In this document: positions 21,401 to 28,358 of the stretch, in pieces | Layout: the number at the start of each line of letters is the position of its first letter | Position numbering within the stretch: position 1 is the first letter of the stretch | DNA from: Closterium sp. NIES-65 | Lineage: Eukaryota > Streptophyta > Zygnematophyceae > Desmidiales > Closteriaceae | DNA length: 64,000 nt | Direction of reading: 5' to 3' | NCBI GenBank assembly: GCA_948144175.1 | Contig: CANXME010002666.1 | Span: 97,832 to 161,831 of the forward strand | Notes under the pieces: model-generated | The model's input: only the letters and a program-made list of their open reading frames with translations | What the model was told of the DNA's origin: nothing | Databases searched by the model: none | Translations under genes and position numbers: made by a program

Positions 21401-22982
21401 GGTTCTCTTAAAGCCCAAGAACGCCCTCAGCAAGCAATTCGCCAAGCTATTGGCCATGAACAACGTGAGTGCAGTGTGGGCTGCTGGTTGTGGGTCACGA
21501 GCATTGTGTTTTCTATTGTATAAATAAGAAATCCAGACAGTTCTCGGTTAGCAAGCAAGTGCAATTTGCAAAGCTACAGGATGCAGAATAGCACTCAGTG
21601 TTGCCTTCTTCCTTGTCCTCATGCTCTCCCAATCCTCCCCTCCCCTCTTACTGAGGCCCGTCTGCACATGACAGAGGAGGCAGTGAGGGCCATTGCGTGG
21701 AGTACAGCACCCATTCTTGCCCTTTTCCATGACCTCGTGCCATCTCCATCTCATCTCTTCCTGCCCTCCCTTCCACTCCACCCACTCAGGCCCGCTTGCA
21801 CATGACGGAGGGGGCAGTGAGGGCCATAGCGCGCAGAGCAGCAGCGCGAAACACGGGGGCCAGGGGGCTGCGATCGCTGCTGGAGGGGCTGCTCACCGAG
21901 GCTATGTACGAGGTATGGCGACTGCCGAGGCTATGTACGAGGTATGGCGACTGCCGAGGCTATGACGAGGTATGGTGGCTGCCAAGGCTGTGTATGAGGT
22001 ATGATGATTACCGAGGCTATGTATGAGGTATGGCGGTTACTGAGCCTCTGTATGAGGTACAATGTAATAGATACAATACTCACCAGGCCTATGTACGGGG
22101 TACGGTGTAACAGGCTAACAAAAGGTACGGCGGTTACTAAGGCTGTGTATGAGGTACGTACAGCAGTTACCGAGGCACTGCTTGAGGTATGTACGGCAGT
22201 TACCAAGGCTGTGTATGAGGTACTGTGATCGCCAGTGGACCTTGGTATTGTTGTGAAGGCAATGTTGTTGGATGAGGTATCAGTGGGGGCTCGGAGGGGA
22301 GGTGGGGTTAACCTGCTCGCTGCTTTCCTCCATCCATCCCTCCATTCCGTCCTTCCCACCCCAACTCCCCAGGTCCCCAGCAATCTGGTGGAAGCAGTGG
22401 TGCTGGACGAGGCATCGATGGGGCACGAGGGGGAGGAAGGGGAAGAGGGCAAGCCGGTGTGCAACTGTGTCCTTGATCATTGCCCTCATTCCACGCCCAT
22501 CCGTCATCTCATGCCCCAACCCACCAGGTCCCCAGCAGTCTAGTGAAGGCAGTTGTGTTGGACAAGGCATCGGTGGGGCACGAGGGGGAGGAGGGGGGCG
22601 ACGGGGTAACCTGCACTCTGCCATCATCCATCCATCCCTCCTATCCCTGCTCTTCCAAGCCTGATCTTCCCGTCCCTGCCATCCCTGCCATCCCCACCAG
22701 GTCCCCAGCTCTCTGGTGGAAGCAGTGGTGCTGGACGAGGCATCGGTGGGGCACGAGGGGGAGGAGGGCGAGGACGGGGTACCGGGGTGTGGGGCCCACA
22801 TACTGCAAGGGGAGGGCTCGTGGGAGCGGTGGTTGCAGGATAACGAGGGGGGAGGAGAGAAGGCGGGAGGGAAGGGAGAGGAGGGCCAAGGGGGAGGAAG
22901 CAAGGGAGGCTCATCTGGGGGAGGTGGAAGTGATGAGGAATCGGATGCAGCTCCTGCTCTTGCCACAGCCACTGCAGCTTGA
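12439..22982 (+). CDS. CLPX: ATP-dependent Clp protease ATP-binding subunit ClpX (multi-exon, organellar type)
   Basis: AAA+ unfoldase that feeds substrates to ClpP, in plants mitochondrial. Exons with compatible phases: 13891-13976, 14359-14447, 15369-15448, 16446-16496 (or its twin 16307-16357), 16786-16860, 17292-17369, 17861-17917, 18636-18706, 19468-19567, 20135-20239, 21402-21464, 21790-21912 and 22701-22982 (TGA). The 5' exon region ends at 13669 ([18 protein letters not shown]). Visible motifs: a zinc-finger pair CPNC/CRQC (about 12544-12695), Walker A GPTGSGKT split by a phase-1 intron, the GYVG pore loop, Walker [21 protein letters not shown], an IGF loop in [10 protein letters not shown] for ClpP docking, and sensor-2 [10 protein letters not shown]. 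The C-terminus is a Gly/Glu/Lys-rich tail. The start is unresolved: 12439 is a GTG in an open frame, and the reading frame changes twice between 12.8 and 13.6 kb in G-rich DNA (introns or indels). Nearly every intron contains partial exon copies. Confidence 0.88.
13795..13840 (+). pseudogene. decayed copy of ClpX exon [10 protein letters not shown] inside the preceding intron
   Basis: The stretch GCAGTGGCGGTGGTGTACCC followed by ACTACGAGCGCATCTTCT resembles the start of the real exon at 13891 (GCAGTGGCAGTTTACAATCA followed by CTACAAGCGCATCTTTCT). It has drifted out of frame. Confidence 0.6.
15087..15448 (+). repeat. triplicated Walker-A exon (141-bp tandem units)
   Basis: The exon beginning GCAAGACCCTACTGGCCAAG occurs at 15087, 15228 and 15369, each preceded by a CAG acceptor, with a strict 141-bp period. 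The first two copies break off after GCCATTGCTGAT at the palindrome TTTTTGAGTCGACTCAAAAA (15148-15167 and 15289-15308). Only the third continues to GCCACCACTCTCACTCAG and a GTGCGC donor. It is therefore the only usable exon ([16 protein letters not shown], then ATTLTQ). Confidence 0.92.
15148..15167. repeat. perfect 20-bp palindrome TTTTTGAG-TCGA-CTCAAAAA
   Basis: Perfectly self-complementary. It sits exactly where the first Walker-A exon copy is truncated and is repeated at 15289-15308 by the 141-bp duplication. It is one of a family of palindromes with variable centres in this window. Confidence 0.9.
15488..15995 (+). repeat. 41-bp minisatellite in ClpX intron, about 12 copies
   Basis: The unit contains GCCACTCTCATCAACTTCC followed by ACACCCAGCTGCGTCTCATA and repeats every 41 bases (CAGCTGCG at 15499, 15540 and so on). 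The first unit, GCCACTCTCACCCAGCTGCG, closely resembles the end of the upstream exon plus donor (CCACTCTCACTCAG then GTGCG). The array therefore appears to derive from an exon/5'-splice-site junction. Period 41 gives rotating frames, so the long open frame across it is not meaningful. Confidence 0.9.
16307..16496 (+). repeat. duplicated 51-bp GYVG pore-loop exon
   Basis: The exons at 16307-16357 and 16446-16496 encode the same 17 residues ([17 protein letters not shown]). Each has a CAG acceptor and a CAG/GTGAGG donor, so either could be used. Both together would add 17 residues in frame. A third, decayed copy at about 16554-16600 ([11 protein letters not shown]) also keeps a GTGAGG donor. 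Confidence 0.92.
16925..17113 (+). pseudogene. two decayed copies of the ClpX Walker-B exon
   Basis: At 16929-16987 the Walker-B exon sequence recurs with a one-base deletion (CAGCAGGGATCG against CAGCAGGGCATCG), which shifts the frame, and it ends at a GTAGGC donor. At about 17058-17113 a more diverged copy reads GCATTGTAAACATAGATGAG. The intact exon is 16786-16860. Confidence 0.85.
17164..17645 (+). repeat. four copies of the ClpX VSGEGVQQ exon, one intact
   Basis: The intact exon is 17292-17369. A 5' part with a broken 3' end lies at 17165-17221. Two 3' parts lie at about 17442-17495 and 17588-17645, both ending at a GTGAG donor. The last is diverged (GTGCGGCCGCCGTTGTTGAG). Confidence 0.88.
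17749..17805 (+). pseudogene. decayed copy of ClpX exon [11 protein letters not shown]
   Basis: CAG acceptor, then GTGATTGATGTGCCAGAGAA and AACAGGGAGGAAG, after which it diverges from the intact exon at 17861-17917. It still ends at a GTAAGT donor and keeps the 57-bp length, so an alternative exon cannot be fully excluded. Confidence 0.7.
17999..18020. repeat. 22-bp palindrome with core TTTTGAG-ACGT-CTCAAAA
   Basis: Perfect palindrome that separates two copies of a roughly 65-bp direct repeat (GAGTGCGAGGGTTGCAGGGG and onward, at about 17939 and 18036). The first copy ends exactly at the palindrome. Confidence 0.88.
18241..18429. repeat. inverted repeat made of a ClpX exon fragment
   Basis: Bases 18241-18272 are the reverse complement of 18398-18429 with one mismatch. 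The right arm belongs to a decayed copy of the exon encoding [10 protein letters not shown] (GACATACTCTTCATCAACCC). The left arm is therefore an inverted exon copy, and the pair could fold as a 32-bp stem with a 125-bp loop. Confidence 0.85.
18386..18635 (+). pseudogene. two decayed copies of ClpX exon [10 protein letters not shown]
   Basis: Acceptor-linked copies at 18388 (GTTGACACACAAGACATACT) and 18506 (CTGGACACACAGAACATTCT) precede the intact exon at 18636-18706. Both lose similarity soon after the CATC of the ILFIC codons. Confidence 0.88.
18727..18900 (+). repeat. three copies of a roughly 65-bp intronic repeat with TTTTGAG palindromes
   Basis: GCTGACTCAAAATGCACTCA and onward occurs at 18727, 18791 and 18860, separated by TTTTGAGATTTCTCAAAA (18771-18788) and a degraded TTTTTGAGAATTCCTTCAAA (18837-18856). 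Confidence 0.8.
19347..19400 (+). pseudogene. decayed copy of ClpX IGF-loop exon
   Basis: CAG acceptor then GAAGCGCAAGTCATCAATCG and GCTTCGGGGCCCCCGTG, running into TGA. The intact exon is 19468-19567. Confidence 0.85.
19869..20070 (+). pseudogene. two decayed copies of ClpX exon [19 protein letters not shown]
   Basis: The first copy (GCAGAGAGCAC, 19869) stops at the 22-bp palindrome 19878-19899 with core TTTTGAG-GCGC-CTCAAAA. The second (19981-20060, AGAGAGCACAGATCGGGTAG through GGGCGATTCCTTG) is diverged. They are separated by a run of 28 C (19928-19955). The intact exon is 20135-20239. Confidence 0.85.
20230..20915 (+). repeat. 16-bp minisatellite of a 5' splice site, about 42 copies
   Basis: The real exon ends ...CTCGTGCAG and its donor begins GTAATGACTGGTG. 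The 16-base unit GTGCAGGTAATGACTG is then repeated about 42 times, with variants GTAGTG, CTGATG, CTTGTG and GTGCTG. Every unit recreates a CAG/GTAATG donor. A decayed copy of the exon end follows (20929-20979, CATGGGGCTGCGTGCTTTCA) with its own CAG/GTAGGT donor. Confidence 0.95.
21655..21720 (+). pseudogene. decayed copy of ClpX exon [14 protein letters not shown]
   Basis: GCCCGTCTGCACATGACAGA and onward, lacking a clean acceptor (CTGAG) and losing similarity after GCCATTGCG. The intact exon is 21790-21912. Confidence 0.85.
21898..22230 (+). repeat. about 29-bp minisatellite of exon end plus 5' splice site, about 10 copies
   Basis: The exon ends GAGGCTATGTACGAG with donor GTATGGCGACTGCC. This 29-base stretch is repeated with increasing divergence (starts near 21898, 21927, 21956, 21984, 22013, 22042 and further). 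The later units keep the theme GCTGTGTATGAGGTA. Each unit carries a potential GAG/GTATG or GAG/GTACG donor. Confidence 0.92.
22371..22620 (+). pseudogene. two incomplete copies of the ClpX last exon
   Basis: CAG-linked copies at 22375 (GTCCCCAGCAATCTGGTGGA) and 22529 (GTCCCCAGCAGTCTAGTGAA) match the start of the last exon at 22701 but diverge after the GEEG stretch. They lack the C-terminal part and the stop. Confidence 0.85.
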
Positions 22983-23517
22983 TCTGCCTTGTCGTCTCCT
23001 GTCGAGCACCTGTCTACCACGCTTGGACTCTTCTCAGCTCCTGCACTTGCCACAGCCACTGCAGCTTGATCTGCCTTGTCGTCTCCTGTCGAGCACCTGT
23101 CTACCACGCTTGGACTCTGCTCAGCTCCTGCACTTGCCACAGCCACTGCAGCTTGATCTGCCTTGTCGTCTCCTGTCGAGCACCTGTCTACCACGCTTGG
23201 ACTCTGCTCAGCTCCTGCACTTGCCACAGCCACTGCAGCTTGATCTGCCTTGTCGTCTCCTGTCGAGCACCTGTCTACCACGCTTGGACTCTGCTCAGCT
23301 CCTGCACTTGCCACAGCCACTGCAGCTTGATCTGCCTTGTCGTCTCCTGTCGAGCACCTGTCTACCACGCTTGGACTCTGCTCAGCTCCTGCACTTGCCA
23401 CAGCCACTGCAGCTTGATCTGCCTTGTCGTCTCCTGTCGAGCACCTGTCTACCACGCTTGGACTCTGCTCAGCTCCTGCACTTGCCACAGCCACTGCAGC
23501 TTGATCTGCCATGCCAC
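22950..23517. repeat. 87-bp tandem repeat starting in the ClpX stop-codon region, about 6.4 copies
   Basis: The last coding bases (CTCCTGCTCTTGCCACAGCC then ACTGCAGCTTGA) begin a unit whose TGA recurs at 22980, 23067, 23154 and so on every 87 bases. The unit is a multiple of three with no reverse-strand stop, so the complementary strand has a long open frame ([20 protein letters not shown] repeated) of doubtful meaning. Confidence 0.93.
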
Positions 23518-24137
23518 CGCATCTCCCATCCAGCATCTGTCTACTACCCCTTCTATTGTGGTGGACTGGGGGATGTCACTGTGCTAGAGCGTGCTGCTAG
23601 GTATCGGTGTATCCTTGCCGCTCGGAAGGTGGGATTGCAGGATGTTTTCATCATGTGTGTATATGCCTCTTCTCTTCTCTCTCGCTCGGAGTTCAAACAG
23701 TTTGTCTGCCTCCGATCGCATGTTTTCCTGCAAGTACTGTACTGCATGTATGATATACGTTCAAAAAATCATGAAATTATTTGTGGTTTTTTCGAAGAAA
23801 CTGCAAGAATGTATGTAACAAATCATGGCCGATTGAAAGCTTGACAAACAAAATGTTTATGACCAAATGATGATACAGTAGCACCGCTATAGCAAGTTAA
23901 CTGTAGTACATGTCTGTTTATGTTAACGGCCTCTAACTGAAACTGGAAACTTCTACAGCGTGGTAATAGGTTGGAAGTTGGTGGCGGGTGGTTCGGAAGG
24001 CAGCGTTTGCTGGTGTATCGATAGTTTCAACTCAGGTGAGTAGCGGTTCAAAGCGATGAGGCATTACAAAATATATTCAATTTTAAAATCTGTCGTCACA
24101 AGTTCTAAACCACTTCAGAACTCCAACATCACGGCCC
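23518..24137. other. ClpX 3' flank, no gene seen
   Basis: Unique AT-richer sequence after the 87-bp repeats, probably the ClpX 3' UTR and intergenic DNA. No open frame here resembles a known protein. Confidence 0.5.
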
Positions 24138-24140
24138 TTA

Positions 24141-24637
24141 GGGCGTGTCTCTTTTTATATTTTCTGCAATTTTCCGGACGGTTCTCTTTTTTGGTACTGG
24201 ACAGTCCAAATAGCGAGGAGCCGACTGTCCGAATTGCCATTTCGGAACTTTCCCCCGTCCAGATGCAATTCTGTCACTTTTTCATGGACCATGAACTCAC
24301 GAAGTACTGTAGCTTCGTAATGGGCACTGTATCGTCGTTACACAGGTCGCGACATTTTCTCCGCAAAATTGTGCGCCAATCGATTCCGTTTAGGAAAAAA
24401 AAACTCGCGAGCCAATATTTAGTCAGTACTGCTGCACCGTCCGTTTGCTTTTCGAGCTGCGGAAGGTTCAAATTCTGAACCGCTGGGAGGAGGGAAAAGT
24501 GACGCGACAGTTCGTACCGTTGGCGACTTCGCAAGTACTATCACGAAATCGATTACGAACTCTGCGAAACCGGTAATTGTTTCGCAGTTCGGACCGTCCA
24601 CGGCTCGAACCGTCGAGGGAAAAAAAGAGACACGCCC
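24141..24637. mobile_element. 497-bp MITE, PIF/Harbinger (Tourist)-like
   Basis: The ends are perfect 16-bp inverted repeats (GGGCGTGTCTCTTTTT at 24141 and its complement ending at 24637), flanked by TTA direct repeats at 24138-24140 and 24638-24640. A 3-bp TTA/TAA target duplication and termini starting GGGC fit the PIF/Harbinger superfamily. No transposase is encoded, so it is non-autonomous. Confidence 0.85.
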
Positions 24638-24828
24638 TTAGCTGGACGTAGTATTTCTAGTGACGTGGGGTTTCCAGAAGCCCTCATTGACCACGTCCCA
24701 CATTAACTCCGCTATCATTACGAGTACAGGCCACGACAAACAGACCAGCAAATATTTAGATACTGAAGACTTCGCAAGGCAGCCAATGAGATAGTGAGAT
24801 TCATTCCTCTTAATCTCACTCTTTGACC

Positions 24829-27800
24829 ATGCATTCGTTCAGGAATCATGGGCCGACGAAAACGGATCACCGAGGCGCAGCGGGTAACCAGCCGGCGAAA
24901 TTAGATCTTGCGATCCCGGCGAAATTAGATAGTGCGATCCCAGCGATCCTCCCGTGGCACGTGCTGCTCGTTCTCTTCGTCACCGTGCAGGCCTACTCGC
25001 TCCGCACGCTAGTCGTGTATCCGCCGTCCATTTTCTCCGCATCCGACGGTTACCAGCAGCACCAACAGCAGCAGCAGCAGCAGCCGCAGCAACAGCAGCA
25101 TCAGGAGCGCGAATGGTCGGAGCGCGCCGAGCCCGTTTCCGCGGCGGAGCAGGCGAAACTGGGATTGGAAGGTCCTCCGAACGGGGAGGCGGGGAGGAGC
25201 GACGGTGGATCAGAGCGGAGCGATGCGATGGGGTCGCGGGGAAGGTGGGGAAGGGTGGGGAGGATGGGGAGGATGGGGAAAGGTGGGGAGGATGGGAAGG
25301 GTGGGGAGGGTGGGGAGGGAGTGGAAGGTGGGGAGGGTGGGAAATGTACGCTGCTCTCACTCCCTTCCCTTCCACCCGTTCTCCATGTGTATGGATTCTT
25401 GACTTGTCGCTATGCCATTCGCCTTCCAAGTCGTCTCAATACGCTATTTCCTGGTACATTCAAAACAATGCTCTGACATTTGGTCCTGTCTCCGCCTCCC
25501 CGTCCCCTTTCACACCCCCCTCCCCCCCCCCACCCCCCTGCCTTTCTCCGCCACTTCCCCCTGCCTCTCACGCCCCCCTGCTTTCCACCCTCACTCCCCC
25601 CTTCTCCGCATTTCCCACCAAACAAATGTCAATTGTGTCTCCACCTCCTCTCACCTTTCCACCTGCCCCCCAGACACCTCCTCTCAGACCCCGGGCAGAA
25701 AAAAAAGAAGGGAGTCACAACAGCAGAGGACGTCGAGTTCTTTCTGCGCCGCCGCTTCCCCTCCTGCAAGCTGGAATACATCGGCGGGCAGCCCGGGCAG
25801 GCGAAAGAAAAAGGCGAGGGAATCGTGTGGCCCGTATGTTCTGACCACCTGAGGCCAAGAGGAGTCGTGTACTCGTTTGGAGTGGGCCCGAACCTTCTGT
25901 TTGAAGGCGAAATGACCTTGCGGGGACAGCAGGTGAGGGGAGGAGGTGGGGTGGGGTGGAGTGGGGTGGAAGAGGGGGTGGGCGGGGAATGTGAGGACGA
26001 ATGAGGTTGAACCTTCTGTTTGAAGGCGAAATGACCTTGAGAGGACAGCAGGTGAGGCAGGGGTTGTGTAAGATGGGAAGGGGTATTGTGTGGTGTGATT
26101 GGATTACCTGCGTCCAAGAGGGCCCACTCGTTTGGTGTGGGCCCGAACCTTCACATTTGAATGTGAAATGACCTTGAGAGGACAGCAGGTGAGGCAGGGG
26201 TTGTGTAAGATGGGGAGGGGTATTGTGTGGTGTGATTGGATTACCTGCGTCCAAGAGGGCCCACTCGTTTGGTGTGGGCCCGAACCTTCACATTTGAATG
26301 CGAAATGACCTTGAGAGGACAGCAGGTGAGGCAGGGGTTGTGTAAGATGGGAAGGGGTATTGTGTGGTGTGATTGGATTACCTGCGTCCAAGAGGGCCCA
26401 CTCGTTTGGTGTGGGCCCGAACCTTCACATTTGAATGCGAAATGACCTTGAGAGGACAGCAGGTGAGGCAGGGGTTGTGTAAGATGGGAAGGGGTATTGT
26501 GTGGTGTGATTGGATTACCTGCGTCCAAGAGGGCCCACTCGTTTGGTGTGGGCCCGAACCTTCACATTTGAATGTGAAATGACCTTGAGAGGACAGCAGG
26601 TGAGGCAGGGGTTGTGTAAGATGGGGAGGGGTATTGTGTGGTGTGATTGGATTACCTGCGTCCAAGAGGGCCCACTCGTTTGGTGTGGGCCCGATTTGAA
26701 TGCGAAATGACCTTGAGAGGACAGCAGGTGAGGCAGGGGTTGTGTAAGATGGGAAGGGGTATTGTGTGGTGTGATTGGATTACCTGCGTCCAAGAGGGCC
26801 CACTCGTTTGGTGTGGGCCTGAACCTTCACATTTGAATGCGAAATGACCTTGAGAGGACAGCAGGTGAGGCGGTTGTATGTGGAATGGGGGCCCCGGAAG
26901 GGGGGGAGGGAGGTAGGGGTCGAACGAACGAGCCCAGACTCCTGAGGAGGCATTATGTTCAGAGGCGTAACGTAATGCCTCTGAGAGGGCGGGGCAGGGG
27001 ATGTGTGAGATGGGAAGGGGTGTTGTGTGTGTATTGTATAACCACCTGCGTCCAAGAGGAGTCGTGTACTTGTTTTGTCAACGACACCACCTTCTCCTCC
27101 CTGCTCCAGCCCATCAAGGGCCCTCCTGCAGGTGTATTTCTTCCGTCTAGGCGTCAACAGTGCCGCTTTCTCATTGCCACAATCCAATCGTTTCCCGTCC
27201 CCCCTCCCTCGTCCAGGTGTTTGTGTTCGACCCTTTCGTCAACGACACCGCCTTTGCCTCCATGCTGCAACCCATCAAGGGCCTCTCCCCCCGCCGCTCC
27301 CCCCAGTTCCGCCCCTTTGCCCTCGGGCCTCGAGACGGGGTCGCCCTCTTCCACCCCATTCCCACTTCCTCCTCTTCCTCCTCCTCCCCCTCATTCTCTG
27401 CATCTTCTGCTGCTGCTGACACCTCCTCCTTGTCTCAAGAGACGCGGGAAGCGGCAGTGCTCCGCCTGCGCACGTTTATGTGCATGCACTCCCACCGTTG
27501 GATCGACATCCTACGGCTGGATATTGCCGGGCTCGAGCTCGATCTGTGCGAGAATGCCGCAACAGCAGCAGCAGCAGGAGGAGGGGGAGGGGGGTTAGGA
27601 GGGGGAGATGCGTTCAGCACGAGTGTGGGAGATCTGACGCAACATGGTGCTGCAGCATTGGCCGAGAAGACCCCTGTGGGGCCCACACCAGGGAGCGTTC
27701 CTATTGGCCAGGTGGCGGTGAGGTTCCACGCTGAGCTGGCGGGGAGGGACGGGGCGAAGAGGCGGCAGAAGTGCGAGGAGACGTTTGCGGCGTGGGGGCT

Positions 27801-27873
27801 GAAGAAGGTGCATGTGATGGGGGATGGGAGCACCGTGCTGTTTGCTCGCACTGATGCTGCTGCTGCATTGTAA
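24829..27873 (+). CDS. METTL24-like methyltransferase-domain protein (multi-exon)
   Basis: Exon 1 starts at ATG 24829 and includes a hydrophobic signal-anchor (HVLLVLFVTVQAYSLRTLVV, about residues 45-65) and a Gln-rich tract. It may end near 25244. Exon 2 ends at 25932 (CAG/GTGAGG) and may start at 25674, which keeps the phase. It has DVEFFLRRRFPSCKLEY and the SAM-binding-like RGVVYSFGVGPNLLFEGEM. Exon 3 is 27217-27873, joining as VFVFDPFVND, then the DILRLDIAGLELDL and QVAVRFHAEL motifs, ending TAA. This order (VYSFG, FDP, LDIxGxE, FH) matches the METTL24/Methyltransf_22 family. The substrate is unknown. A single N-terminal membrane anchor suggests an endomembrane location. Exon 1/2 junctions are tentative because the intron is G-rich and offers many GTGGGG donors. 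Confidence 0.75.
25930..26870 (+). repeat. 137-bp tandem array of exon-2 end plus 5' splice site, about 6.5 copies
   Basis: After the true exon-2 donor, the last part of exon 2 (TTTGAAGGCGAAATGACCTT, then GAGAGGACAGCAG/GTGAGG) and about 90 bp of intron repeat every 137 bp. One unit is 128 bp through a 9-bp deletion near 26693. Every unit keeps the CAGCAG/GTGAGG donor, while upstream exon sequence is degraded (CCTGCGTCCAAGAGGGCCCA). Confidence 0.93.
27051..27130 (+). pseudogene. decayed fragment of exons 2 and 3 of the METTL24-like gene
   Basis: CCAAGAGGAGTCGTGTACTT (exon 2) is fused to GTCAACGACACCACCTTCTC through CCCATCAAGGGCC (start of exon 3) and ends at CAG/GTGTAT. It is a chimeric exon shadow just upstream of the intact exon 3. 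Confidence 0.75.
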
Positions 27874-27923
27874 TGCACAAATGCGGGTGTGTTGGAGTTG
27901 TGGATCGACTCTGTTGTAATTCA

Positions 27924-28358
27924 TGTTGGGCTGAGATGCCCTAGGATCTTTGTAGAGTTAAAGTCTGAGTAGGATTGTAATAGCGGAAGCGTTTGAATGA
28001 AAATTCCTTGAACCACCTTGCGCTAGTATGTGAGGGCAAAGTGAGTTGATTAAAACAAGCAAATACAAGGCTTTATATAAGAGTACAAGGAATCCGAATA
28101 GATATAATTAAACTGTTTTGCTGTTGCGATTCGATACAGTGCGACTCGGGCAACTGCTCAATGTCGAGTCAGTTGTGTGTCCTTGCTGTCGCGCTGTATT
28201 TGTCAAGTCAAAGGTCGCTGACTTTTGACCTTCGCGTAACCTCCAGGCGGTTACCCTAACCTCCGAGGGTTGACTCGCGATGCTTCGATTTGGACTGCTT
28301 CGCTTGTGTCCTGAGTTTCGACACGACAGAGGCGCTTTAAGACTTATTGTTCCCAACA
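27924..28358 (-). repeat. element 1 left LTR (3' LTR in element orientation)
   Basis: 435 bp, TG...CA ends, matching 33562-33996. The polypurine tract lies immediately outside it on the internal side. Confidence 0.95.
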
